Assembly: GCF_027409185.1 (NCBI RefSeq)
Contig: NC_084474.1
Span: 12,455,382 to 12,519,381, forward strand
Source: Cynocephalus volans
Taxonomy: Eukaryota > Chordata > Mammalia > Dermoptera > Cynocephalidae
DNA length: 64,000 nucleotides
Direction of reading: 5' to 3'
Shown here: piece by piece, positions 34,571-47,039 of the stretch
How positions within the stretch are numbered: the stretch's first letter is position 1
How the letters are laid out: every line of letters starts with the position of its first letter
Notes under the pieces: model-generated
The model's input: only the letters and a program-made list of their open reading frames with translations
Databases searched by the model: none
Told to the model about the DNA's origin: nothing
Position numbers and translations under genes: made by a program

Positions 34571-35970
34571 AAACAAAAAATCTCCAAAGGCATGTTAGAC
34601 TGACCATACCAACATGGATTGCCTACATTTATTATTGTGGTTCTTTCAGTTGCTCTTTTCATGTGGATGCTTAACAAGCTTCATTAGGCCAGTAGCATTG
34701 ATGTCGTTAGACCTCAATGGTTACATATGTGAAGTCAGCTGAGCGGCGATATGAACCTGGATTTTCTGACACTGATCTCAATACTAATTTGATAGCTTCT
34801 GGCAGTGATTTAGAAAGTAGACTGTAATTTGCTAGGTTTGAAGCCAGCCTTCTTAATAGTACTTTCTCTATGCATTCTGCCCAAAGTACTCCAACATGAG
34901 CTGCTAATTTACTACAAAATAAACTAATACCTACTCCCACCCCCATGCACATGTACACACTCACACACTTTTCTTCATCAGAGTTTTTTTCGCCATCAGA
35001 TTTTTGCTTCCTTTCAGGGCAGGGAGTACAAGCGGGAGGCAGGGTATGCCTGGGCCAGCCGAGCTCCTACTGACAGACATGAGAAAGAAAAAAAACATCA
35101 CAGCCACCCTGGGGGAAAGTCGAATCTCTATCTATACATATCTACCTATCTATCAACAGAGATAGATGTGTGTATGTGTGTGCATTCTTTCTCAGTAATA
35201 TACATGATGAGAGCTTAGACAAGAAAGTTGTTTCCATGAAATTATTTTTCAGCTCATTCCAATGTCAGTGCCCTTTTAAGAATGTGGGCTTCTAAGTGCT
35301 CTGCTATTCCAGACCTGTGATTACTTGAGCAGCTGAGCAAAGCACTTATTTTGAGACTTTATACACTGAAACAAGAAAAACAAATTTCAAGGCCCTAAAG
35401 GGCAGCCTCAAAGACAATGGAGCTTTGTGTGATGAAAGGAATAGAGGGAAGAAGAAAGGAAAGATATCTCAGTAAGAAAGCAATTACTCTTGTGGTATCC
35501 AATACCTTAACATTAATATACTCAGAAGACAAAATTAGTCCCTCCTGCCTCCATTTGTGAAAGAGTAAGTTCACTGATAAGAATAAAGTTGTTTCTTACC
35601 TCTCTGAAAGCCCTCTGAAAAGAATTCCACAGTAATTAGTCTAACACTTGAGATGTTCACAAACCTGTTTAAGACAAGGCTCATTTGGAAGCCCATCTTG
35701 ATTGTGTCTGCACAGTTAGCATGCACATGTTCTTGGCAGTCCTCCAGTGCCTACTGTGGGGTCTTTCCAAATGACATGAAGGTCAAATGGCTCAAGAGGC
35801 TCCATGCAGGTCTTGAGCTCTGATGATAAGCTGTACTTACGTTATCTTCCTTTGATGGGGGTGGGGGGTGGCCATGAAGAAGATCTTAAGTATAGTCTTT
35901 GGGAAAGTGAAAAAGCTCGTCAATGACTCAGCCTCTAGTCCGCAGAATCCAGGACAATCTGTGCGACATT
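34570..35970. other. RGS20 intron 1, unassigned
   Basis: No exon or RNA gene seen. Short GT/CA-rich and (ATCT)-like stretches occur near 35120-35190. Confidence 0.5.
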
Positions 35971-35974
35971 AAGA

Positions 35975-36310
35975 ACAAAATGAGGAGAGGAATAGAGAAA
36001 GGGGAAACATTGGTCAAAGGGTACAAAGTTTCAGGTAGACAGACTGGAGAAGGAAGTTTTAGTGAGCTATTGTACATCACAGTGATCATAGTTAATAACA
36101 ACGTATTGTAAATTTCAAAACTGCTTTAAAAAAAAGTACATTTTAAACTTCCTCACCACAAAAATAATAGGTAGGTGAGGTGATGATATGATAATTAGCT
36201 TGATTCAATCTTTCTACAATGTATGCAAATATCAAAACATCACATTGTACCCCATAGATATATATAATTATTTGTCAATTAAAATTTTTAAAAATAAAAA
36301 ATAAAAAAGA
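35975..36310 (+). mobile_element. L1 3' UTR fragment, plus strand
   Basis: GAGCTATTGTACATCACAGT, GATCATAGTTAATAACAACG, GTAGGTGAGGTGATGATATG, TAATTAGCTTGATTCAATCT and AAACATCACATTGTACCCCA match the 3' end of L1MA/L1MB-type elements, ending in an A-rich tail. Confidence 0.88.
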
Positions 36311-37475
36311 ACAAAACCAACAATTAAAATAAAGTCAAATAGTGTTTTAGCTTATCATAAAATGTACGTATTATCATCCCAAAGACTATTCTTGTATAGC
36401 TAATTTGGGCAATCCCTTAACTTAGTAAAGCATCTAAGATACCAGCTAATACCTTTCAAAGTAATAAATGCAGTGGTGACCAATTTAAAAGTGAATGGTG
36501 AAAGACAACCTTCAAAATTCCTCATATAATTTTCATAAAATTCAAAAATGAATGATGTATTTATGAATAACAAAGAAATATGTTTCACCTTGACTAACAA
36601 ACACTAGACACCAAATACTAGAGCCTCAATGTAGTTAGTCCAACTCAGACAACCCGTGTACATCAATCGGGTAGTCTAGGTCATGCTTGAGTAATAATGA
36701 ACCCCTGAGATTTCAGAGGGAGGTGAGTTCCATTGCTAACACTCACATTCAGGTCTTTGACCAGAACCAAACCCACAGCCACTCTAAGTGCAAAGCTGGC
36801 TGGGAAACACAGAGGACCCCAAGGTATGCGTAACACAGTCTCCACCATGCATCCCCTCAGCTCTAATCTCAGTTTTAATCTGTGCATTCAGTTGAAAATT
36901 CTGATTAGGACTCTGAACAGGAAAAATATACAGCCACTATATCAATGAATCAGAGTAGTATCTCATTATGAGAAGTCCTGCTGGTGGCAGGAGAGGTCAT
37001 AAATAGAAACCTCAGATGACTACAAAAAAAAAGTAAAGCATCTTTTATACATCAGAAAAGAATATATATATACATACATGGATACATATCTTTTAAAGGA
37101 TACGTATATATATATTAAAAGAATACATAATATATATCTGTGCTTTTCAGACATACATTGGCTTGAAAAAAGTCAATGGCATGGCAAAGTAATATGGCAA
37201 GGTGCCAGAGGTGGCAGTGTAAAGAAATAACTCAGAAGACTCCAGGTAAGGAAGGTGGAGGAAGGTCTGCAGTGATCAGCTAGGGCAAGCTCAAAAATTA
37301 TTTGTTCCTGTAATGTGGCCCCCTTTTTTTAACCTGTAGGTGGAGGAGGCTTGAGAAGCAGTAGGATGCCTCCTTGACTGGCTAAAGAATATCGAGCTCT
37401 ACTACCGGGGCTATGCTTATGCCTTAGGGGAAAAAAAGGGGGATCCAGAGGAAATGGGAAGTGAGGAAGTGTTTT
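36310..37475. other. RGS20 intron 1, unassigned
   Basis: AT-rich with (TA)n stretches at about 37060-37130. No gene feature seen. Confidence 0.5.
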
Positions 37476-37490
37476 CAGAAGTGACATGCA

Positions 37491-37644
37491 GGACCGAGCC
37501 AGTGGCGCACTCGGTAGAGTGCTGCGCTGGGAGCGCGGCGACGCTCCCGCCGTGGGTTCGGGGCGACGCTCCCGCCGTGGGTTCGGATCCTATATAGGAC
37601 TGACCGGTGCACTCACTGGCTGAGTGCCGGTCACGAAAAAACGA
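37491..37644 (+). mobile_element. CYN-type SINE with internal 25-bp duplication
   Basis: The head GGACCGAGCCAGTGGCGCAC is followed by a perfect tandem duplication of a 25-mer (37537-37561 and 37562-37586) that includes the GGGTTCGG part of the B box. Then come ATCCTATATAGGACTGACCG and a short A tail. Exact 15-nt target duplication CAGAAGTGACATGCA lies at 37476-37490 and 37645-37659. The perfect flanks suggest a recent insertion in the RGS20 intron. Confidence 0.92.
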
Positions 37645-37885
37645 CAGAAGTGACATGCAATCTGGGACGTGCTTTAAAATAATCCAGGGGAGCAGGGGAG
37701 TAAGAGCTGAAGCAGAGGTGGCACTGTGTTAATTGTTGCAACTGGGTGATGGACAGGAGGTTCATGAGCCTAATCACTCCATTTTTAATTTTGAAAATTA
37801 ACATAATAAAAAGCATTTTTAAAGAATTCCAAAGATGAAACCTTAGAGTTTAGGGGTTTTGGAATTTAGAATTTAACCCCTTTAA

Positions 37886-37980
37886 CTCAGTAGTTCAGTT
37901 GGTTAGAGTATGGTGCTGATAACACCAAGGTCCAAGATTCGATCCCTGTACCAGCCAGCAGCCAAAAAAAAAAAAAAAAA
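37886..37980 (+). mobile_element. CYN-type SINE, plus strand
   Basis: TAGTTCAGTTGGTTAGAGTA, GGTGCTGATAACACCAAGGT, GATTCGATCCCTGTACCAGC and an A tail are present. Target duplication AGAATTTAACCCCTTTAA (37868-37885) recurs after the tail as AGAATTTACCCTTTAA (37981-37996). Confidence 0.92.
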
Positions 37981-37999
37981 AGAATTTACCCTTTAAGAA

Positions 38000-40900
38000 T
38001 AAATGCAACTACTTTCCATATTCTATTTATATAGCACAATGGGAGCTGCTAGTGTATGCTTTCCAGCAAACATTCATGGATGGTTAGCACAATTCATCCT
38101 GACCTTTCAGAAGAATCTTTTAAAATAGCAAAAAATTCTATATGAAAATCTAAAAAGCACACTGTAAAAAACCTGGTTAGCTTTAGTATACTTGGGGTTT
38201 TTTTTCCATTAACTTTATAACTCCGATTTTAAACTAATGGTTAGGAAAAAATATATCTAAGGATCATTTTCACTGTTCAAAAGGTCATGCTGAAATCAAG
38301 CCAGCCTTCACAAAGCCTAAAATCCCTGCTACCATCTTAGAAAAATTTTGCCTTCTTTCAAAGATGTAGATGAACTTTATTGGAAACCATAGGGAGTAAA
38401 GTTGTCGTTACAGATTCTGTAGGAACCATTTTTTCCATTCTATGGGAAAAAGCAATTCAGATCAAGCTTGTGTTATTTAAGAGTTTATTTTAGAAACTTC
38501 TAAAGAATGGTTTTATAGATACTGCATTTAAAATTATTGAAAAAAGAAACTTTAAGATTAAGCAAATATATTGAAAGAATAATAACTTAAACCATGTAGT
38601 GATAATTGGAATATATTCAAATATTCAAGAATAAAAACCAAATCACAGACTACATAAGTAGCTCAATTTGACATCAATTATGTAAACAAATATGTTTTTC
38701 CATAAAAATATATTTTGTTTATATGATGTTGAATTCTCAACACTAAAAATTGTAAGGATTCATTTTCAAGTGATAGACCACTTCAAGGACTTTTATTCAA
38801 AATAGGACTGAAAATGAACTAAAATATTTTAAGCATAGTTTCAGCACATTTTTGTAACTGTTCAAATTGCATGTGACTAGAAAACACAGGAAACAGCGGG
38901 GAAGCAGGAGGCTGGCAGGTCAGGAACCTGAGCCCAGGAGTCTATGACAGATGCTAGAAAGACAGCTTAGCACCAACAAACATCCTCCAATTCCTTCGTC
39001 TCCATGTTCTTATTTCAAATTCCCAGGAGAGACAATCTGGCCCAGTGTGGGTGTGAACTCTACCCCTGCATCCATCAGCCCTGGCTGTTCTATAGGTCCT
39101 AAGATGATCTTAAGAAGTTTTCCAGCACATGTTCTGAGCGACTGCAACTTTGAACCAGCTTATGGGTCTCCCAAAGCAAACACGACACTCGAAGTAAACA
39201 GCCCTGATTTGGATGTTTGAGTTTTGGCGTTTTCATATTTATCACTCACAAGCTTTAAAATCATCACTAACAAGCTTTAAAATCACTACTCAGAGATAAA
39301 TCCACACATCAACTGTTTATCTCCTATTTCCACCACCCCATCCAACAAAGTATCTGTGGGTGGGCCCCACCTCAACTAAAGTCCAGCATCACCAGACCTC
39401 CATCCCTTGGGGGACATGGATGGGCCACGACATTTTTGTGTGACTCTGTCTGCTTTCTTAAGTAAGGTCAGATTGACCCAGTGTGGGTCATCTGATACCC
39501 AACCACACTGGTACATGAATATTTTTACCCGTAAGTTATTAATAAAGTGTGTAGATTGTGTGAAGTTGTGTAAAAATAGTTGAGCAAAATAATACCAATT
39601 GAAATGAATAAAACATTATTTGGAAGCAATGATCAAAGCACTTGCTATTACCAATTTCTCAGCACATTTCTGAATTCTATAATACCACTGCAGGTTTGAC
39701 TTAAGACTTCCATCTGTGGCCATTTGCCCAGAAGGTCACATGTTCTGAAGGACATACTTTTGAAGCTTTCAGTTAAAGGGAGCTTTGTTACCATCAGCAC
39801 CATCCAGGAAGGACATGCACTTAATTATATAGATGCCTTTGTTGCAGAACAAGTTTGCTGGATTGAAAAATAAGCATATAGTCAGCAAATAAAAAACATA
39901 CTGTTGCTTCCTTTTTTGTTTTTGTCTTTTCTTAAAAATAGCTGCAAACTGACTATGTTTAACAACTTACAAGTAAGGTTGAGACCTTATCATTAAGGTC
40001 TGTAGGCTTCCTCTTTCCAGAGCTGCCGTTTTAAGGAAAAAAGCCGGACATCTTCCTCATTTGTTGGCCCCTGGGGAGTCACATTGTCACATGTGCATTC
40101 TTGACAACATTGGAGATAGGCAGGGCAAAGATGAGGAGGGTGTGATGGGCAGGAGGCAAAGTTTGCCTCCCTCTCTGTCTCTCACCTACCCATCCCCTTG
40201 GTCCCGAACATCCCCAGGCACAAACTACACACCTCATTGTCTCATTCTTGGCCAGATTTCTCCCTTTAGGAAAAACAAGTTCAAATTCATATGCACTTAG
40301 ATGCAAATGAATTAACATATCGCTCCTGCTCACCAAATCTACAGGGAGCACTCATGATAGTCCACAAAAACAAACCCCCAATAGTGTGGTTTGGGCCATA
40401 TAAAATCTGAGCAGGGGAGAGATGGGGTTGGGGGCCATTTCAGCCCCTCCTCAGAAGCCACACTCCCGCCTGGTCCAAATCCCAGCCACGTCTGGCACCG
40501 GCTTCCACTTTGACTACAGAGAAGGCTTGGTATTCCCACGTACCCCTTCACCTCAAAACCTCTTTTTCTATGCAGTCTTGGCCAAAGGCCAGGTTATAAT
40601 TTTGCTTGGCTCATCCATCAGAAATGGGCTGTTTTTTATATACACGAAATCACAAGGGGAGAAAAAAATTAATGTCTTTGGATTTTAGGAAATCAAGGGA
40701 CCAGAGGGCTCACCACGTCTTCAAATTCCTTCTCCCTGAGTCCAAATCTAGAGCCCGGCTGCCTCCTGCCTGGCACACAGCTGCCTCATCAGGCCCAGGT
40801 GCAATAAACACAGAGGAACCTGCAGCCAGGTGGGCTCTTCCTTCCTAATACTTTCCAGCAGGGAATGAAAAACTGGTGAACAGTGACATCTGGTGGAAAT

Positions 40901-41085
40901 TCAAGCACTGCAGGATTTCGAACTAGTAAAACGCAGCTCAGCTGTAATTAACTGAAGTTTGATTACTTGAAGACATCCTTTTTTACCAACTAAAAAAGTT
41001 CAGTAATATGCATCCTTTTGGTACAAACTGCCACTGGGCGGTATGTGACATAAAAAGCAATTCCTTTGGAATGGAAAGAACTAGC
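38000..41085. other. RGS20 intron 1, mostly unique sequence
   Basis: About 3 kb with no recognised exon or repeat except a 24-bp direct repeat (ACAAGCTTTAAAATCA units at about 39248 and 39272). Several 60-90-residue frames around 40.0-40.8 kb lack splice sites or family features that I can recognise. Confidence 0.5.
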
Positions 41086-41087
41086 AC

Positions 41088-41235
41088 TGGAGTTCAGGTC
41101 TAAGTTGGATTCATTCTCTGAGTCTTGGTTTCATCATCTATAAAATCAAAACTATACTGCTTCTCACATATAATTTCAGTGGGTTGTTTTGAAAAAATAA
41201 GTGAGATAATGTATGTGAAAATGGAGGTAGACTAT
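41088..41235 (+). repeat. MIR SINE relic
   Basis: GAGTTCAGGTCTAAGTTGGA, TTGGTTTCATCATCTATAAA and AAATAAGTGAGATAATGTAT are in MIR order. Confidence 0.65.
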
Positions 41236-42480
41236 AAAGATGTGAGTTGGTTTTGGTTTTTTAATCAAATACTTTGAATTTTTTTTTTTTTTTTTTTAAT
41301 ATCTGCATCCATGGGTCCAGGTTCCCATTAGTCCTGTGCTGCCTGGGAACCCCCTAGAGCCCCATGTGCTCGGTTTGCAGCCAGTTCTTCTCACACTAGT
41401 TGTTAAGCTAGTTATCTCCATCTGCAGATGGGCCTCACACTTACTGGGCACACCAGTAAGAGCCCAGTCAATATTGACTGACCAACTGATTAGTAGACAG
41501 AAATGAATTATTCTCCTACTTCATTCCCACCATGTGAATAAAACCTTAATCATAGCTATTGCATTATTTCTTGACCTCTTTAAACTAAAATTGTTAAATC
41601 TTTCTTCAAACAAATATTTCATGTGGCCTGAAAGAAATTAATGATCGTTATGAACCCTGAATGGTCTCCCAAATGCCTAATTTTAAGGCAGTGCCAAACT
41701 CCAACTTCCCCAAGAAAAACATCTCTTTTAAAATACCATGCAAAGCAGTCCCATTCAGTTGTATCCAACTCAAAGAAATCAATGACTGCTAACTAGTTTT
41801 CCTGGCAGCCAGACTAGCAGAGGGAGAAAGCGGCAGAGCGACAGGGCCCTGCACTGCCTGAGTGAGGCTCGCACAAAGCCCGGTTCATTAGGAACCACTG
41901 GAAAAGCAGGCAGTTTTCCTGAGCCCTGTCACAAATCGTCCACTTTGGAGAAAACAATGTCTTCCCTTGTTCTTGCCATCTTGTTTGTTGATTCTCAGGC
42001 TTTACCAGTGTGAAATTGGGAGATCCGGCCTGGGGCCGCGGGAACAAAGATTGTGTTCCCTTTTGCATCAGGCCTTTTCTGAACACCAATTTTAACAAAC
42101 CTCATACCTGCGAGGCTTGTGCATGCAATGTGGCAGCTTCTATCCCACAGTCTCTCTATTTCAATTGAAAAAGAGATGAAATACATGGTTTAGAAATTTA
42201 ATAAACCACAGGCTGGTCCAAAGGTGGTGAGTTATCTCAATTGGTAGCTCACAGTCAGTTATAAATCGAACTCCTTTTTCTATTCCTTCCCCTTCTACTG
42301 CACTTGACTAGTCTAAAAAAAGGAAAGAAAAAAAAAATTAAAACCCACATCTAATAAAAAATCTTTTTATTACCAAAAATGTCAGAAGTACATGAGTAGC
42401 AAAAAATAGCATAATAAAACCCTATGTGCACATTACTCGACCTCAACAATGATCAACTCCAGATCATGTCATTTCTAAGT
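41236..42480. other. RGS20 intron 1, unassigned
   Basis: A T run at about 41281-41298 is followed by sequence that is not a CYN SINE. No exon is recognised; the 94-residue minus frame at 41814-42098 has no recognisable family. Confidence 0.45.
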
Positions 42481-42489
42481 TCGTTCCCT

Positions 42490-43130
42490 TAATACACGTT
42501 ATGTCCCAGTACTGCTTAGGTCTGTGAGACACAGTTCTGAGTAAGGCAGTCCTGCCACTCACGGAGCTTAGAGTCTAACGGGGAAACAGACTATCATGAT
42601 AGAAAGAGCAGTAAGCGCTGTGAGAAGAGAAAGCACAATACAGCGTTGGAGAGCTCAGGGAGGAAATGGCATCTAAACTTAGACTTGAAGGATAAGTAGG
42701 AGATCGCACTGCAAGAGAAGAGGGACAGATTGGGGAAAGGGAGTGATACAGGCAGAGGGGACAGTTGATACAGAGTTTCAGAAATGAAAAAATAAATTTT
42801 AGGAACATAAGGAACAATAATATGATGGGAGCCTTGAGCACAAAGAAATAGTGAGAGAAAGATGGGTAAACAGAGTACAGATCAACAAATCAGTTTTCTA
42901 TGCCATATGAAGTCACTTGAACTTCATCCTGTAGAGAAATGAGGAGCCACCGAGTGGTTAGGAGGGAGGTAATATGATCACGTTTACCTTTTAGAAAAAT
43001 CACTCATCTGCAGGGTGGGGAATGGGTTAGAGTGGACAGAGGTGCTGTGTAGACATGATGGCAGGAACCATTTAGGAGGCCACTGTAATTTAACTAACAG
43101 AGCTGGGAGGTCACACTGGGGATATTGATA
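42490..43130 (+). repeat. Ancient LINE-like repeat, second copy
   Basis: Same family as 18140-18780: GAGCTTAGAGTCTAACGGGG, AGTAAGCGCTGTGAGAAGAG, GACTTGAAGGATAAGTAGGA, AATATGATCACGTTTACCTT and GGAGGCCACTGTAATTTAAC. Confidence 0.6.
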
Positions 43131-43235
43131 AGCGTATGCCTGGGGAAGCAGGCTGGTTCTGGAGCTCTCTGGGGATTCTGCTCTGCTTCCTCTTTAAGGT
43201 AGGTCCAGGGTTTGGGCTTGGGGTATGGGGGTCTG

Positions 43236-43646
43236 TTTTAGTCCGTTTTGTGTTGCTATAACAGAATAGCTGAGACTGGGTGATTTATAAAGAACAGAGG
43301 TTTATTTGGCTTATGATTCTGGGACAGTTGCATCTGGCACGGGCCTCAGGCTGTTTCTACTCATGGTGGAAAGCGGCAGGCAGCTGGTGGGTACAAGCAG
43401 ATCACATGGCGAGAGGAAGCAAGAGAGAGGAAGCAAGAGTGGAGGTGCCAGGGTCCTATAAACAACCAGCTCTAGCAGGAATTAATAGAGTGAGAACTCA
43501 CTCACTATCCCTTCTCCCCCAGGGAGAGCATTAATCCATTCATGAGGGATCTGCCCCCATGACTCAATCAGTTTCCAACACTGCCACATTGGAGATCAAA
43601 GTTCCACATGAGTTTTGGAGGGGACAACACATCCAAACTCCATCAG
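43236..43646 (-). mobile_element. MST/THE1-like MaLR solo LTR, minus strand
   Basis: TGTTTTAGTCCGTTTTGTGT, GAGACTGGGTGATTTATAAA, CTCATGGTGGAAAGCGGCAG, CATTAATCCATTCATGAGGG and ATGAGTTTTGGAGGGGACAA follow the antisense MST/THE1 LTR order. No internal sequence is linked to it. Confidence 0.85.
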
Positions 43647-43734
43647 AGTGTATGTGTCCCCAGAGAGGGCTTTGGAGACATTATGTATCAGAGAATGGGC
43701 GTCATACTAAACCCAGAAGTAAGCTCCATTAGAA

Positions 43735-43860
43735 GCCCTAGAGACCACCTTCACTAAATCCCTCATGGTACAGGAGAGGAAAGCACGACCCAGGAGAGCA
43801 CAGAAACATATACAAAGTCACAAAGGAAACTGGTGCTAGGGTCTCCGTCTCCTAACTCTG
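43735..43860 (-). repeat. Possible MIR relic, minus strand
   Basis: CAGGAGAGGAAAGCACGACC, CAAAGTCACAAAGGAAACTG and GTCTCCTAACTCTGCACCCC resemble the complement of a MIR body. High divergence. Confidence 0.45.
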
Positions 43861-45700
43861 CACCCCTTCCTCCACCTGCAGCGTTTCTGCTGGTCTGTGC
43901 TTTTGCCAACCTTCTCCCTTCGTTTCCCCAGCACCTCAGAAGAGCAGCAGCCTGGGGGAAATGTTAGCATTCAAATGACAATAGTGTCGGAACGTGTGTC
44001 TTATGTACACAGGACTCAAGAAAGAGAAGTCTCTTTTACTGTTCTGGGCAGCTCCATTCCCTGCATTTCTCATGCTCACATTTTTCATACTTGTGTTTGC
44101 TTCCATTAGCTCGTAGGAGTTTGAAGAGAAAGCTTTTCATTTCCCATAGTTACTGACATCAGTCTTTGAAAAGCCCTAGGATAAAATATTACAATATGAA
44201 CCCTTATTGACCTGCTTTATATTTTCTTAAGAGAAACTGTACATAAAGTGAAAAATAAGTGTATGATTTACAGACATATTAGACTATTTGACTGTCAATT
44301 TTGGAAAGCTTTGCTGCAGTAAGATTATACATTTTCTTGCGAAAAAACTAATTAAATAGAAACAAGAAATTACACAAAGTTTCAACTATATTGCAATTCA
44401 TTTCAGACTAGCAATATTCTGGCCTCCATGGATTTAATTTACCAAAGGTATCTGACATTCGTGTGAGGCAGATTTGCATAATGCCTTTGTTTTGGTGTGT
44501 ATTCTTTACTCTCTAAAATGTCAGGGACTACTATGATCTGTTAGTATAAAAGAGTGTTCCCTAGTTTTAGGTAAATCAGGCCATTACAAGAGCTGTATTA
44601 TTCTTTCAGAGAACTAATCAACTTACTAAGGAAAGTGGAAAATTAGCAGCCATGTCACTAACTGATCTAGGACCAATAGAATTAAAGTCAGTAATTCAAT
44701 CTTCCACGTAGGTTTGGAAGCATAACTAGTCATGGAATTCCCACTACTAGCTGAGTATGAGAAGAATGAAAAATTGGAATATTGGTCTAACAGAATTCAT
44801 GTGATCAAAGGTACTTAATTACACCTAGAAATGATCACAGAAATTGGGAAAATACGGATCAACAATATCACCATCATCAATTACTGTCATCAGCATCAGT
44901 AAATAACGACTATGTCTTCTTAATATGGTGTCAAGAGGCATCACAGTCAGAAGGCATAGTCTGAACAGAAATCATCTCACCTCACTGGTCTGCAGTGCGG
45001 GGGAGTGGATGGTAATTATTGACATAATGCATAAGAACATTTTACAAATGTTTATACCTAAGGGTAAAAAAAGTCAATTACTTTTATGAAGATAAGTATG
45101 CAAAATATAGTGGGGTTCTTATTAGGGTTCTGTATACTATTCTCTAGGAATAGCTTGTTTGGTTAAATATATATATTATAAATATACATACTAAATTTTT
45201 TTGAACGTAAACCTCCATGATAAAAAAAATAGTAGTTTGCACAAATGCAATTTTTATACAGCTGGAGATCCCAGAATAATATCATTAAAGCTTCAGAAAA
45301 GAGTTCTGAATTTTTCTTTTCAATTTTCTGATATTGTATGTAATATTATTGTTACTAATATGATTAATATCATATCAATATATTAATATGATTAATATAT
45401 TAATATTATTATTAATATGATGTATGTGATAACAATAATTCCCTTCCTGCTCTCTGGAGATACAGAATGTTACAGAAGGAAAAGCACCGGCTTCATTTTA
45501 TTCATTTTTGTTTTTCTTTTTAATGAGCCAACAAATAAGAAAAATGGGGGAGAAAGCCCAGGTAGATCTTGAAACTTTAGGACTGTGTCACAAGGACCCT
45601 TTGTATCCTTGCCATTAAATTTTTTTTTAGTTAATTCATATTTGGGGTTCAAATATTCAAAATTAGAATAACATAGACTTACAGTCATGAACTAACCTTA
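43860..45700. other. RGS20 intron 1, AT-rich, unassigned
   Basis: No exon or RNA gene is seen. A very AT-rich, palindrome-prone tract of ATTAATAT units lies at about 45345-45425. Confidence 0.5.
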
Positions 45701-46108
45701 TGTGTGGTTACACCACATAGGCAGGATGGACCTGCACACACCCAAAAATTTGGTTGGGATGTTAAGACTAATGAGGCTACGCACACACTGAGAGGGCACT
45801 TATTAGTCACATAATGAGGCCCTCTGAGGAGAGTCAGGCAAGAGCCCACGCAGGTCCTAAACTGGCTTGAGGAGGCAGAGAAAGGAGTGTGGCTTGGGGT
45901 TTTACAGTGTGGCTGGGCTGAGGGTTCTCCTCTGCAAGGGCCAGGACTTGCAAGGTTTGACTTCCTATAGATGCTACCAAAGGAGGTAGTGCCTGGGCTT
46001 TTATATCCGCTTGTCTAGAGGTGGGGCCAGAGGGGGAGTGGTGGGGACTAAAAACTGTCAATGATGGAACAAATAAACAAAAAAACCCAGACTCTGTATT
46101 ACAGACCC

Positions 46109-46194
46109 TTTATTACAATAATATTAAAAGTAAAGTATATTACAATATAGTCTCTATTGTAATATACTTTATTACAATAAATTATTGTAATAAA
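46109..46194. repeat. Overlapping AT-rich inverted repeats (hairpin cluster)
   Basis: Perfect 17-nt arms (46131-46147 and 46155-46171) enclose a 7-nt loop. Overlapping them, perfect 12-nt arms TTTATTACAATA (46168-46179) and its complement (46183-46194) enclose a 3-nt loop. A third copy of TTTATTACAATA is at 46109-46120. Confidence 0.85.
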
Positions 46195-46265
46195 TAATTT
46201 ATTACACCCATTGCCAACCACATTCTCACACCCAAGGCAACCACTCTTCAATTTTATCAGCAGCT

Positions 46266-46289
46266 ACACACACACACACACACACACAC
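46266..46289. repeat. (CA)n microsatellite
   Basis: About twelve CA units in the RGS20 intron. Confidence 0.95.
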
Positions 46290-46379
46290 CTCATTTCCTT
46301 TGCTAAAGATAAAAGTGTTAGAAACCAGATAAACCAGGGTTTGCTTAAATTTCGTCAAACATGCTCTTCTATTTTCTAG

Positions 46380-46530
46380 ATATAACCCCTTGGTCAAGTT
46401 ATTTCACCTTTGTGGGTCTCTGAAGTCTTTTCAGTCCTTTGTAAAAGGCAGATGAGATTAATACCTGCTTGCAGGATTATTATAAAGAATAAATGACATC
46501 ATATAACAGTGTCTGGAATGTAAAGATAAT
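46380..46530 (+). repeat. MIR SINE relic
   Basis: CTTGGTCAAGTTATTTCACC, AGATGAGATTAATACCTGCT and ATGACATCATATAACAGTGT match the central MIR body and tail. Confidence 0.75.
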
Positions 46531-46535
46531 GTCCC

Positions 46536-46645
46536 TTTTTTTTTTTTTTTTTTTTTTGCTCTTGGGATGGCCGGGTATGGGTCCCGAACCTTTGACCTTG
46601 GTGTTCTCAGCACCACAGTCTTCCAAGTGACCTTACCAGCCAGCC
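46536..46645 (-). mobile_element. CYN-type SINE, minus strand
   Basis: A T run of about 22 precedes GGCCGGGTATGGGTCCCGAA, CCTTGGTGTTCTCAGCACCA and a decayed A-box complement. GTCCCTTT before and GTCCCCTTT after (about 46662) may be the target duplication, which would place the outer edge slightly further right. Confidence 0.82.
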
Positions 46646-47039
46646 TCCCATTCCCCCTCCATAGTGTCCCCTTTATCTTGTTTTGTTTTTTTTTTCCCCC
46701 CATACTTTTTTGGCTGCTCTTTATCAGCCTCTATTGCAAATTCCTCTTCCTTTATTGACTCTGAAGTATTGGGAATTCCCTGGATTGTCATCCTTTTTCT
46801 CTTCTCCTTTGACATCCTCCCAGGCTAATTTTATCTCTGTTTCGATGGATTTGAGATGGGCTTGTGGGTTGATGACTCCACTCAGCTTTATCTCCTGCAG
46901 TCCACACATGAATATACAAATGTATACAAAACATCACATTTAAATGTCTAACAGGCACTTCAAAATTACAATATGTCTTTACCTTTCCCCAGACTCTATT
47001 TTTCCTGTTTTCTATCTCAGTGAATGGTACCATTATCCA

